From Stenotrophomonas maltophilia (GTDB taxonomy: Bacteria > Pseudomonadota > Gammaproteobacteria > Xanthomonadales > Xanthomonadaceae): a stretch of 64,000 nt of DNA. The stretch is taken from assembly GCF_002205165.1 (NCBI RefSeq), contig NZ_NIVS01000020.1, forward strand, positions 485,382-549,381, given 5' to 3'. The notes beneath the pieces are model-generated. The model saw only the letters and a list, made by a program, of their open reading frames with translations, was not told the DNA's origin and searched no databases. Below, piece after piece: positions 54,631-62,856 of the stretch. Every line of letters begins with the position of its first letter. The stretch's first letter is position 1. A program made the translations under genes and the position numbers.

Positions 54631-55739
54631 AGGTCTTCCTGCGCTGGGCGGTCGACATGGCCGTCCGTTTCAGCAGCTCGCTGGACTGGGTGCTGTGCCT
54701 GGCCCTGGGCGCGCTGATGCTGATCGGCCTGGCGGTGCTCAAGAGCGCCGGCGGCGATGGTCTGGTGTTCGCACAGGGCGCGCGTTTCGCGGTCGGCCTG
54801 GCCGCGATGTGGGCGATCTCCCGCGTGTCGATCCTGCGCATCCGTTCTGCGACGCCGCTGATCTATGCGGTGTCGATGATTCCGCTGCTGGCCGTGTTCG
54901 TGCTCGGCACCGGCAAGTACGGCCGGCAATGGCTGGATCTGAAGCTGTTCTACCTGCAGCCGGCCGAGCTGCTCAAGGTCAGTCTGCCGATGATGGTGGC
55001 CTGGTATCTGCATCGCATGCCGTTGCCGCCGCGCTTCTCCACGGTGTTGACCAGCGCGGTGATCATCGGCGTGCCGACCGGGCTGGTGATGCTGCAGCCG
55101 GACTTCGGCACCGGCGTGCTGATCGCCGCCAGCGGTGCGTTCGTGCTGCTGCTGGCCGGGCTGCCGTGGTGGTGGGTGGGGGTGGCAGTCGGCGGTGTCG
55201 CCGCGGCCGCGCCGGTGGCCTGGTTCTGGCTGCTGCGGCCGTACCAGAAGGACCGCATCATGATGTTCATGGACCCGGAGAGCGATGCGCTCGGTGCGGG
55301 CTGGAACATCATCCAGTCCAAGATCGCGATCGGCTCGGGCGGCTTGGACGGCAAGGGCTGGGGCCAGGGCTCGCAGTCGCACCTGAACTTCATTCCCGAA
55401 CAGACCACCGACTTCGCCTTCTCCGTGCTCAGCGAAGAGTTCGGCTGGATCGGCGTGGCCCTCGTGCTTGCGTTGTACCTGGTGGTGATCGGGCGCTGCC
55501 TGTGGATCGCCTCGCAGTCGCGCGACTCCTATTCGCGGCTGTTGGCCGGCGCGACCGGGTTGGCGTTCTTCGTCTATGTGCTGGTCAACGGCGGCATGAT
55601 TTCCGGGCTGTTGCCGGTGGTCGGTGTTCCCATGCCGCTGATCAGTTACGGCGGCACCTCGGCGGTGTCGCTGCTGGCCGGCTTCGGTCTGGTGATGGCG
55701 GTGCGTCGCCACAATCCGGTACACGGCGGCTACGGCTGA
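54627..55739 (+). CDS. rodA: RodA peptidoglycan glycosyltransferase (first copy)
   Basis: The 370-residue SEDS protein has ten predicted membrane helices. It polymerises glycan strands with PBP2. The catalytic Asp262 lies in TTDFAFSVLSEEFGW, the same residue number as in E. coli RodA. GWNIIQSKIAIGSGG and LPVVGVPMPLISYGGTS are diagnostic. It is directly coupled to mrdA by ATGA. A second, very similar copy follows. Confidence 0.95.
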   Translation: MKVFLRWAVDMAVRFSSSLDWVLCLALGALMLIGLAVLKSAGGDGLVFAQGARFAVGLAAMWAISRVSILRIRSATPLIYAVSMIPLLAVFVLGTGKYGRQWLDLKLFYLQPAELLKVSLPMMVAWYLHRMPLPPRFSTVLTSAVIIGVPTGLVMLQPDFGTGVLIAASGAFVLLLAGLPWWWVGVAVGGVAAAAPVAWFWLLRPYQKDRIMMFMDPESDALGAGWNIIQSKIAIGSGGLDGKGWGQGSQSHLNFIPEQTTDFAFSVLSEEFGWIGVALVLALYLVVIGRCLWIASQSRDSYSRLLAGATGLAFFVYVLVNGGMISGLLPVVGVPMPLISYGGTSAVSLLAGFGLVMAVRRHNPVHGGYG

Positions 55740-55745
55740 GGGCGC

Positions 55746-55763
55746 GCGCGGCGTACGCCGCGC
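55746..55763. repeat. 18-bp perfect palindrome after the first rodA
   Basis: GCGCGGCGT and ACGCCGCGC meet without a loop at 55754/55755, 6 nt past the first rodA stop codon. It could act as a weak transcript end before the second rodA. Confidence 0.5.
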
Positions 55764-55905
55764 CCCGGCGGTACGTGTCGGCTAAGGATTGGGGCGCCCG
55801 CGCGTGTTAAGGTCCTGCGCTCGCGCCGGCCCGCATCGCGGGTCCGCTTTCTGTTCGCCGTGTCGCCTCCTGCTGTGCGTCGCGTCATCCACAGGAGTCG
55901 TCCGC

Positions 55906-57006
55906 ATGGTCGAACTACTGCAGCGCGCACGCGCCGTGTTCCATTTCTTTTTCGGTACGCTGGACCTGCCGCTGCTGGGCGCATTGTGTCTGCTGATGGT
56001 GGCCGGCCTGGCCGTGCTGCACAGCGTGGACGGGCCCGTGCATGCGCAGGCGATGCGCTACGGTGCCGGCCTTGCCGCGCTGTGGGGGCTGTCGCGGCTG
56101 CCGGTGGTGACGCTGCGCGCGTGGTCGCCATGGATCTACACGCTGTCCCTGCTGCCGTTGCTGGCGGTGTATGTGGTCGGCACCGGCAAATACGGCCAGC
56201 GCTGGTTGAACCTGGGCGTGTTCTATCTGCAGCCTTCCGAGCTGCTCAAGCTCAGCCTGCCGATGATGATGGCCTGGTACCTGCACAAGCAGCCGTTGCC
56301 GCCGCGGCCGCGTGCGGTGCTGACCGCCGCCGTGCTGATCGGTGGCCCGGCGGTGCTGATCCTGCTGCAGCCCAACCTGGGCACGGCCACCCTGGTGACC
56401 GCCAGTGGCGTGTTCGCGCTGCTGCTGGCAGGGCTGCGCTGGTGGTGGATGGCCGTGGCGCTGGGGGGGCTGTCGGTGGCCGCGCCACTGGCCTGGTTCG
56501 GCCTGCTGCGCCAGTACCAGAAGGATCGCGTGCTGACCTTCCTGTATCCCGAGAACGATCCGCTGGGCACGGGCTGGAACATCATCCAGTCCAAGATCGC
56601 GATCGGCTCGGGCGGCCTGCATGGCAAAGGCTGGGGGCAGGGCACCCAGGCGACGCTGGATTTCCTGCCCGAGTACACCACCGACTTCGCCTTCTCGGTG
56701 TTGGCCGAGGAGTTCGGCTGGGTGGGCGTGGCGGTGGTGCTCAGCCTCTTCCTGTTCGTCACCGCACGCTGCCTGTGGATCGCCAGCCAATCGCGCTGCG
56801 GTTACTCACGCCTGCTGGTGGGCACCACCGGCCTGGTGTTCTTCGTCTACGTGGTAGTCAACGGCGGGATGATTTCGGGTCTGCTGCCGGTGGTGGGCGT
56901 GCCGATGCCGCTGATCAGCTATGGCGGCACCTCGGCGGTATCGCTGCTGGCCAGTTTCGGGTTGGTGATGGCGGCGCGGCAGCACCAGCCGGTGCATGCA
57001 ACATGA
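55906..57006 (+). CDS. Second RodA-type SEDS glycosyltransferase
   Basis: The 366-residue protein is a close paralogue of RodA encoded just upstream, with long identical stretches such as GGMISGLLPVVGVPMPLISY. The catalytic Asp (Asp260 in TTDFAFSVLAEEFGW) is kept, so it is likely active. The N- and C-termini differ most (VELLQRARAVFHFFFG; QHQPVHAT). AGGAG lies 8 nt before the ATG. Unlike the first copy it is separated by 166 bp from its neighbour and is not translation-coupled to a class B PBP, so it may be regulated apart or serve another partner. Confidence 0.93.
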   Translation: MVELLQRARAVFHFFFGTLDLPLLGALCLLMVAGLAVLHSVDGPVHAQAMRYGAGLAALWGLSRLPVVTLRAWSPWIYTLSLLPLLAVYVVGTGKYGQRWLNLGVFYLQPSELLKLSLPMMMAWYLHKQPLPPRPRAVLTAAVLIGGPAVLILLQPNLGTATLVTASGVFALLLAGLRWWWMAVALGGLSVAAPLAWFGLLRQYQKDRVLTFLYPENDPLGTGWNIIQSKIAIGSGGLHGKGWGQGTQATLDFLPEYTTDFAFSVLAEEFGWVGVAVVLSLFLFVTARCLWIASQSRCGYSRLLVGTTGLVFFVYVVVNGGMISGLLPVVGVPMPLISYGGTSAVSLLASFGLVMAARQHQPVHAT

Positions 57007-57043
57007 GTGATTCTGCGCCAGCCCTTGCGCAGCCCAGCATACG

Positions 57044-57054
57044 GAAACGGTTTC
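57044..57054. promoter_or_regulatory. GAAACGGTTTC palindrome
   Basis: GAAAC-G-GTTTC is an 11-bp palindrome 37 bp after the second rodA stop. It resembles a half-site of LacI-type operators, but no regulator is nearby. Confidence 0.3.
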
Positions 57055-57117
57055 AGGTGCAAACAATGTCAACGCGCCGAGACAAAAGTGAGAAGTGGCG
57101 CACAGATATGAAGTGAC

Positions 57118-57131
57118 TTGATCTCGATCAA
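57118..57131 (+). promoter_or_regulatory. Perfect FNR/Anr box with -10 element
   Basis: TTGAT-CTCG-ATCAA is an exact match to the FNR/Anr consensus TTGAT-N4-ATCAA, centred at 57124.5. A -10-like CACAAT lies at 57154-57159, giving a predicted start near 57166, 41.5 bp from the box centre. That is the class II activation geometry used by FNR-type regulators. Confidence 0.7.
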
Positions 57132-57165
57132 TGGACTTGTCGTAAACGGCCTGCACAATGGCGGC

Positions 57166-57606
57166 CCGCCAACAACGACGCGCTGAGCCAAGCATCGCGG
57201 AGGGGGAGTCTGGCGGGGAGTAGTTGGCCTCACAGGTAGAGGGGCGAGGCGCGCGCTGGGGAGATGCGCGCCATGCTGCTGCCGACCGGGTCCGGTTTGG
57301 CCGGTTGCGTCTGCGGGGATGGGGACGCAACCGGCAGACCTCTTGTGCCTACCGCATCTTTCTCAAAAGTGAGACGTACGTTGCTCGATAGCGCTTCGTC
57401 GGGTCTCCCCGGTGAACGGAGTAGACGCCTCACTGCATCGGCGCACGCTGGACACCACGGCACTGCCTTTCGCCAGAACATGAATGGGCAGGGGAGATCG
57501 CGCCTCTCTACATGCGGGCTTAACGGTCGCGAAGAAACTCAGGCAATCCGTTGAGATTCATGGTCTTAGGGGTTTTAATTCATCCATGACCTGCTAACCT
57601 GCCGCG
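57166..57606 (+). ncRNA. Candidate oxygen-responsive leader or small RNA
   Basis: The 600-bp gap 57007-57606 holds no convincing gene on either strand. From the predicted FNR-dependent start at ~57166 the sequence can form several stems: GGCGCGC with GCGCGCC near 57250-57271, a 12-bp perfect hairpin at 57300-57335, and TCTCA-AAAG-TGAGA at 57361-57374. The 11-mer CAAAAGTGAGA occurs both before the FNR box (57083) and in that last stem (57364). The transcript might be a free small RNA or a long mltB leader. Confidence 0.4.
57300..57335 (+). other. 12-bp perfect hairpin in the rodA2-mltB gap
   Basis: GCCGGTTGCGTC (57300-57311) pairs with GACGCAACCGGC (57324-57335) around a 12-nt G-rich loop. 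No T-run follows directly. It is the strongest structure in the gap. Confidence 0.6.
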
Positions 57607-58752
57607 ATGATTCGACGCTCCCTGGCCTGCATGCTCACGCTCGGTTTGGTCGCTTGTGCGACCCAGCCGCAGACTCCTTCACCGACGCCGCAGGCCTCGG
57701 GTGTCCCTGTCACGCCAGCGGCGGGCAACAAAGGGCCGGCCGAAGCCGCTCCCGAGGCCGCCGGTGCCAATGCCGCCCCGGTCGACTTGACCCCGGTGCC
57801 GTTCGAGGTGGCCCGCGCCAACTTCGTGCGCGACACCGCGGCCCGTTACGGCATTCCCGCCGCGCAGATCGAAGCGACCCTGGCTCAGGCGCAGATCCGT
57901 GATCCGATCATCGCCGCGATGTCGCGCCCGGCCGAGCGGGTCAAACCCTGGAACGAATACCGGCCGATGTTCATCAGCCAGGCGCGGATCGAGGGCGGCA
58001 GGAAATTCCTGGCCCAGCACCGCGATGAGCTGATGCGCGTGCAGCAGCGCACCGGCGTACCGGCCGAAGTGATCGTGGCGATCATCGGCGTGGAAACCAG
58101 CTATGGCGGCAACACCGGCAATTACCGCGTGCTCGATGCCCTGTACACGCTGGCCTTCAAGTACCCGCGCAGCGGCGACCCGGCCAAGCTGGAACGCGAA
58201 GTGCGCCGCGAATTGTTCTTCCGCGACGAGTTGTCACAGCTGTTCGCGCTGACCCGCGACGAGAAGCTGGACATCACCGCGATCAAGGGCAGCTACGCCG
58301 GCGCGATGGGCATGGGGCAGCTCATGCCCTCCAGCTACCTCGACTATGCGGTGGACGGCAACGGCGATGGCCGCCGCGATCTGTTCACCAGCTACGACGA
58401 CGTGTTCTCCTCGATCGCCAACTACTTCGTCAAGAAGGGCGGTTGGGTCCGCGGTGGCCCGGTCGCCGTGCCGGCGACGCTGCAGGCCGGTCGTGAGGAA
58501 TTCAATCCGACCGAATGGGCGCCGACCTGGACGCTGTCGCAGCTGGCCCAGCGGGGTTACCAGCCCAGCGTGCCGGTCGCGGCCGGCCTGACCGCCACTC
58601 CGATCACGCTGGAAGGCAGCACTGGCAAGCAGTACTGGCTGGGCTTCCAGAACTATTACGCCATTACCCGCTACAACCTCTCGAAAATGTACGCGATGGC
58701 CGTGTACCAGTTGTCCCAGGCCATCGCCGGACAGGAGTTGCCGCCGGCATGA
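57607..58752 (+). CDS. mltB: Membrane-bound lytic murein transglycosylase B
   Basis: The 381-residue lipoprotein (lipobox LVACATQ) cleaves glycan strands to 1,6-anhydro ends. The catalytic Glu163 lies in IIGVETSYGGNTGNYRVLDAL. SYAGAMGMGQLMPSSYLDYAVDGNGDG is the MltB core. A 55-residue Pro/Ala-rich linker follows the lipid anchor. It overlaps rlpA by 4 bp, as in the conserved mltB-rlpA-dacA/dacC order. Confidence 0.95.
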   Translation: MIRRSLACMLTLGLVACATQPQTPSPTPQASGVPVTPAAGNKGPAEAAPEAAGANAAPVDLTPVPFEVARANFVRDTAARYGIPAAQIEATLAQAQIRDPIIAAMSRPAERVKPWNEYRPMFISQARIEGGRKFLAQHRDELMRVQQRTGVPAEVIVAIIGVETSYGGNTGNYRVLDALYTLAFKYPRSGDPAKLEREVRRELFFRDELSQLFALTRDEKLDITAIKGSYAGAMGMGQLMPSSYLDYAVDGNGDGRRDLFTSYDDVFSSIANYFVKKGGWVRGGPVAVPATLQAGREEFNPTEWAPTWTLSQLAQRGYQPSVPVAAGLTATPITLEGSTGKQYWLGFQNYYAITRYNLSKMYAMAVYQLSQAIAGQELPPA

Positions 58753-60062
58753 ACACGATCGCACGCTCCAGATGGCTGATCCCGGGTCTGTTGATACTGG
58801 CACTGGCCGCCTGCAGCAGTGCGCCCAAGAAGCCCGGTGGCAGCAGCGCCGGCAGCAGCAAGCCGTCCGGTGCGGTGGTGCAGGGCAAGGGCGGGCGCCC
58901 GGCGCATTGCCCTGACGGTTCGCCCTACAAGGCCGCCGCAGAAGATCCGAGCACGCGCGGTGACTACCGCGCTGGTGGCCTGTACAAGCCTGGCGTGAAT
59001 GACAGCACGCCTACCTACATCCCGAACGTGGCCTGCATCCCCGAGCCGGAAGTGGTCGACCTGCCGCGCTCGCCGATCGGCAACAAATCGCCGTATGTCG
59101 TGCTGGGCAAGCAGTACCAGGTGATGGACAAAACCCGCGGCTACGCCGAGAAGGGCACCGCCTCGTACTACGGCGCCAAGTTCCACGGCCGCCTGACCTC
59201 CAACCGCGAGGTGTACGACATGTACGCCTTCACCGCCGCGCATAAGACGCTGCCGCTGCCGAGCTTCGCCCGGGTCACCAACCTGGACAACGGCGAATCG
59301 GTGATCGTGCGCGTCAACGATCGCGGCCCGTTCCACGATGGCCGCGTGGTCGACCTCAGCTATGCCGCCGCCGTGCGCCTGGGCATCACCCAGCGCGGCA
59401 CCGGCAACGTGGAAGTCCGCGCGCTGGCCCCGGGGGATGACAACCTGATGGTCGACAAGCCGAGCCGCCGCGAGCGCCGCGAAGTCGCTGCCGCTGCGGC
59501 GGCGGCGACCTCCACCGCTACCGCGGCACGCAGCGCCAGCGAGATGGATGCGCTGGTCGGCAAGCTGCCCGCCGCCACGGCGACCGCCGCCGCCAAACCG
59601 GCCGGCGAGCAGTACCGCTACCGCGTGGCCGATTCGGCCAAGCCCGGCAACGCCGACAACTTCGATCACTGGATGCGCGACAACGGCGTACGCGTGGCCA
59701 CCGGCAAGCCCGCCACCACCCAGGCCGCCAGCGTGAACAGCGCCCCGGTCGCGGTGGCCGCGTTGCCCGCCGCCGCGCCCGCCGCACGCCCGGCGCCGGC
59801 GCCCAGCGCGACACTTTCCCAGCAGGTGCTCGGCAGCGTGCTGCTGCAGGTCGCCAGCTTCGCCAGCCGCGACAACGCCACGCGCGCGCTTGGCCAGCTG
59901 TCCTCGGCCGGCATCGCCGGGGCCAGCATCAGTGACATCGTCAGTGGCGGGCGCACCCTGTGGCGCCTGCGCGTCCCGGCCCCCGACCATGCCAGCGCCT
60001 CGGAACTTGCCGGCCGGATTGCCGGTCTGGGCTTCGGGGCGCCGCAGATCGTGAAGGACTGA
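58749..60062 (+). CDS. rlpA: Septal-ring lytic transglycosylase RlpA
   Basis: The 437-residue lipoprotein (LALAACSS) has a double-psi beta-barrel (GTASYYGAKFHGRLTSNREVYD, VNDRGPFHDGRVVDLSYAAA) and a C-terminal SPOR domain (LLQVASFASRDNATRAL) that binds denuded glycan at the septum. RlpA cleaves naked glycan in Pseudomonas. An Ala-rich linker joins the two domains. It is translation-coupled to mltB and precedes dacC. Confidence 0.94.
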   Translation: MNTIARSRWLIPGLLILALAACSSAPKKPGGSSAGSSKPSGAVVQGKGGRPAHCPDGSPYKAAAEDPSTRGDYRAGGLYKPGVNDSTPTYIPNVACIPEPEVVDLPRSPIGNKSPYVVLGKQYQVMDKTRGYAEKGTASYYGAKFHGRLTSNREVYDMYAFTAAHKTLPLPSFARVTNLDNGESVIVRVNDRGPFHDGRVVDLSYAAAVRLGITQRGTGNVEVRALAPGDDNLMVDKPSRRERREVAAAAAAATSTATAARSASEMDALVGKLPAATATAAAKPAGEQYRYRVADSAKPGNADNFDHWMRDNGVRVATGKPATTQAASVNSAPVAVAALPAAAPAARPAPAPSATLSQQVLGSVLLQVASFASRDNATRALGQLSSAGIAGASISDIVSGGRTLWRLRVPAPDHASASELAGRIAGLGFGAPQIVKD

Positions 60063-60168
60063 GCCTTCCACTGCCCGCGGCACGCCAGCGCGTGCCGCCG
60101 CTCCTTGGGCCTACAATGCCCGCTATCCCTCATCCACCCCTTGGCGCCCTCCAGGAGCTTGCTGTCCG

Positions 60169-61386
60169 ATGAAATTCCGCTTTGCCGCCGCTGCCATGGC
60201 CACGACCCTGTTCGTGGGCATGGTTTCCGCCCAGACCCCCCTGCCGACCCCGGCACCGGCGCCTGCTCCCGCCGCCGCCGCGCCCGCCACCGTGGCCACC
60301 CCGCCGGCGCCCAAGCCCAGCGTCTCCAAGGCCTGGATCCTGATGGATTACGCCACCGGGCAGGTCCTGGCCGGTGAAAACGTGCACGAACAACTGGCCC
60401 CGGCCAGCATCACCAAAGTCATGACCTCGTATGTCGTGGCCGCCGAGGTCAAGAACGGCAAGGTCCGTACCGACGACCAGGTGATGATGAGCGAACGCGC
60501 CTGGCGCGAGGGCGGCGCCGGCACCGACGGCAGCTACAGCGGCTTCCCGGTCAACCAGACCGCGCGCCTGGAAGACATGGAAAAGGGCATGGCGATCCAG
60601 TCCGGCAACGATGCCGCGATCGCCCTGGCCGAACACGTGGCCGGCAGCGAAGAGGCCTTCGCCTCGCTGATGAACAGCTACGCCGCCAAGATCGGCATGA
60701 AGGATTCCCACTTCGTCAACGCCCATGGCCTGAGCGCCCCGGGCCACCACACCACCGCTTACGACCTGGCACTGCTCGGCCGCGCGATGGTGCGTGACTA
60801 CCCGGAAACCTACGCCTACAACAAGGTGAAGGAATTCACCGTCGGCAACATCACCCAGCCCAACCGCAACCTGCTGCTGTGGCGCGACCAGAGCGTGGAC
60901 GGCATCAAGACCGGTCACACCTCCGAAGCCGGCTACTGCCTGATGAGTTCGGCCCAGCGCGGTGATCAGCGTCTGGTCGCCGTGGTGCTCGGTGGCGGCT
61001 CGGAAAAGCAGCGCGCCGATGACAGCCTGGCGCTGCTCAACTGGGGCTTCCGCTTCTTCGAAACCCACCGCATGTACGAGCCGGGCAAGGTCGTGGCCGA
61101 GCACAAGGTGTGGAAGGGCACGACCGACAAGCTGCAGCTGGGCGTGGCCCAGCCGATGCTGGTCAGCGTCCCGCGTGGCCGCTACAACGATCTCAAGCCG
61201 AGCATCGATGTGCCCAAGACCTTGGAAGCCCCGTTCACCGCCGGCCAGCAGGTCGGCACCCTGAAGGTGATGCTGGACAACCAGGTTGTCGCCCAGGCCC
61301 CGCTGGTGGCCGTGGCCGCCGTGGAAGAAGCCGGCTTCTTCAAGCGCCTGTGGGACAGCTTCTGGATGTGGTGGGAATCGGAGTAA
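60169..61386 (+). CDS. dacC: D-alanyl-D-alanine carboxypeptidase (PBP5/6 type)
   Basis: The 405-residue low-molecular-mass PBP removes the terminal D-Ala from peptidoglycan stems. Its motifs are S80-I-T-K83, S145-G-N147 and K247-T-G. A signal peptide (MVSAQTP) starts the protein and a tryptophan-rich amphipathic tail (LWDSFWMWWESE) anchors it to the outer face of the inner membrane. AGGAG lies 11 nt upstream. dacA or dacC cannot be separated by sequence here. Confidence 0.93.
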   Translation: MKFRFAAAAMATTLFVGMVSAQTPLPTPAPAPAPAAAAPATVATPPAPKPSVSKAWILMDYATGQVLAGENVHEQLAPASITKVMTSYVVAAEVKNGKVRTDDQVMMSERAWREGGAGTDGSYSGFPVNQTARLEDMEKGMAIQSGNDAAIALAEHVAGSEEAFASLMNSYAAKIGMKDSHFVNAHGLSAPGHHTTAYDLALLGRAMVRDYPETYAYNKVKEFTVGNITQPNRNLLLWRDQSVDGIKTGHTSEAGYCLMSSAQRGDQRLVAVVLGGGSEKQRADDSLALLNWGFRFFETHRMYEPGKVVAEHKVWKGTTDKLQLGVAQPMLVSVPRGRYNDLKPSIDVPKTLEAPFTAGQQVGTLKVMLDNQVVAQAPLVAVAAVEEAGFFKRLWDSFWMWWESE

Positions 61387-61411
61387 TCCGCGCCACTGCC
61401 TCAGATGAAAA

Positions 61412-61437
61412 AAAAGACCGGCGAAAGCCGGTCTTTT
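61412..61437. terminator. Bidirectional terminator after dacC
   Basis: An 11-bp perfect stem (61412-61422 with 61427-61437, GAAA loop) has A/T ends, so T-runs follow on both strands. It separates dacC from the convergent lpxR-like gene. Confidence 0.92.
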
Positions 61438-61478
61438 CTTTACTGGCGGCCACCGGCTGGCACCGGCGGACAGTCGCC

Positions 61479-62552
61479 TTACATCGAGCGGCTGATCGTA
61501 AAGCTGCCGAACACCGGCGCCTCGCGCTGCCCATCGAATTCGCGCGTGCTGTGGTAACGGGCCAACGCGAATTTCCAACGTCCGCGCATCACCGCCAGGC
61601 CGTAACCGGCCGTCCCCACCACAGGGCGCTTGTCCACGCTGTGGCTGTTGCGGAAGGTATTGCCATCCAGCGTGATATCGCGGATCACCCACGCCGCATC
61701 GGTCGTCGCGAACAGATGCCACGACCACCCGCTTGGCTTGCCGCCGCGCGTCGGTGCCGTGTTCTCACCGGCCGGACGCAGCGGCGTACTGCCGAAGTCG
61801 TCGGGCAGCTTCCAGCCGAAACGGACCTCGCCACCTGCATTGAGGTGGGTGGCCAGGTTGCCCACCGCACCACCGTAATGGCTGATCGCATCCCAGCCCC
61901 AGCCGCCCAGATTCTCCGTGGCATCGGCCGGCCAGCGGCGCATCCGCTCGTGCGTGAGCATGAACACCGGCTCGTTGTGCAACTGGTTGTCCCAGCCCTG
62001 GAACTTCTCATCGCCCAGCAGATCATGCACCGCGTTCTGCACCTGCTTGCCCTGTGCCCACGGCCCTACCACGCCCACCGCCAGCTGCGTGGTCTGCAGC
62101 CGGTCGCCGCGGCGCGCGTTGTACCCGAAGCTGCCGATCAGCACACCGGCATACGGCCGGTCGTCCTCGATCAGGTCCTTCCGGGTGAAATCGGTCGGGG
62201 TGAAAATCCCCTGGGCCAGGCTGAAGATCATGTTCTGCTGTTCGTACTCGCCCGGGTGCAGCCGCTCCAGATGGCTGTTGACCCAGCGCGCCAGGCGCGG
62301 CAGGCACGGATCGTCGGTGTAATCGACCAGATTCGGCGAGACGAAGGTGATCTGTGCGCCGTTGGTATAGCCCTGATCCTGGTCCTTGCCGCCGAACAGG
62401 TCGTTGTCCACGCGGACATTGATCTGCGGCGGGTGCTCGCGCATTGCATCGGGCCCGCATTGCGGGGCGGCCTGGGCGGCGAAGGGGAGGGCGGAGGCCA
62501 TCAGGCCGGACAGGGCGAGCGCTGCGGCGCAGCGCTTGGGATGGATGGGCAT
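61479..62552 (-). CDS. LpxR-type lipid A deacylase
   Basis: The 357-residue outer-membrane protein has a signal peptide ending AQAAP and the LpxR/DUF2219 motifs: VRVDNDLFGG (active-site Asn/Asp), QGYTNG, DRPYAGVLIGSFG and DNQLHNEP (catalytic His). LpxR removes the 3'-acyloxyacyl chains of lipid A in Salmonella, altering immune recognition and permeability. The terminal FTISRSM gives a non-aromatic end, unusual for a barrel. The start at 62552 begins the signal peptide. Confidence 0.88.
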   Translation of the reverse strand: MPIHPKRCAAALALSGLMASALPFAAQAAPQCGPDAMREHPPQINVRVDNDLFGGKDQDQGYTNGAQITFVSPNLVDYTDDPCLPRLARWVNSHLERLHPGEYEQQNMIFSLAQGIFTPTDFTRKDLIEDDRPYAGVLIGSFGYNARRGDRLQTTQLAVGVVGPWAQGKQVQNAVHDLLGDEKFQGWDNQLHNEPVFMLTHERMRRWPADATENLGGWGWDAISHYGGAVGNLATHLNAGGEVRFGWKLPDDFGSTPLRPAGENTAPTRGGKPSGWSWHLFATTDAAWVIRDITLDGNTFRNSHSVDKRPVVGTAGYGLAVMRGRWKFALARYHSTREFDGQREAPVFGSFTISRSM

Positions 62553-62856
62553 AGAGGAATGGGTTTCGGTCGTCTTTTGCCGGGATACGGTACAGACAGG
62601 GATGTGAGGGATCGACTACGCCACGTTCATCGGTCTGTTTCGAAACCCGGCATGTCCCGGGAAACGCTGTCCCTGCTGCGTGGCGCCGGCAGCGGGCCGG
62701 TCCCCCTGCGCCCCCTCAGTCAGCTGGCGTTGTGGTTGGAAACGCTTTGCCATATTCTCCGCGAGGCGTCAGGGGACGCCGTAAAGGATTCGGGTCTGCG
62801 CAGGCAGGCCCTCTCTCAACCCATGGAGTGCGCTTGCCCGTTGGCGGCAGCGCTGG
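62553..62856. other. 304-bp divergent intergenic region
   Basis: The gap between the lpxR-like and CsgG-like genes holds a small GGCGTC/GACGCC hairpin near 62767-62782 and a TTGGAAACGCTTT stretch near 62736. I see no open reading frame, clear promoter or RNA gene in it. Confidence 0.4.

Noticed and set aside
57300..57360. Possible c-di-GMP riboswitch (GGGACGCAA-like stretch)
   Set aside because: Only a fragment of the GEMM consensus is present. The GCAAACC part and the second helix are missing.
57230..57481. Short minus-strand frame with a CxxC in the rodA2-mltB gap
   Set aside because: No ribosome-binding site, unnatural composition, and it covers the strong hairpin. More likely non-coding.
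57264..57554. 96-residue plus-strand frame in the same gap
   Set aside because: Poor codon pattern, no recognisable domain and no start signal.
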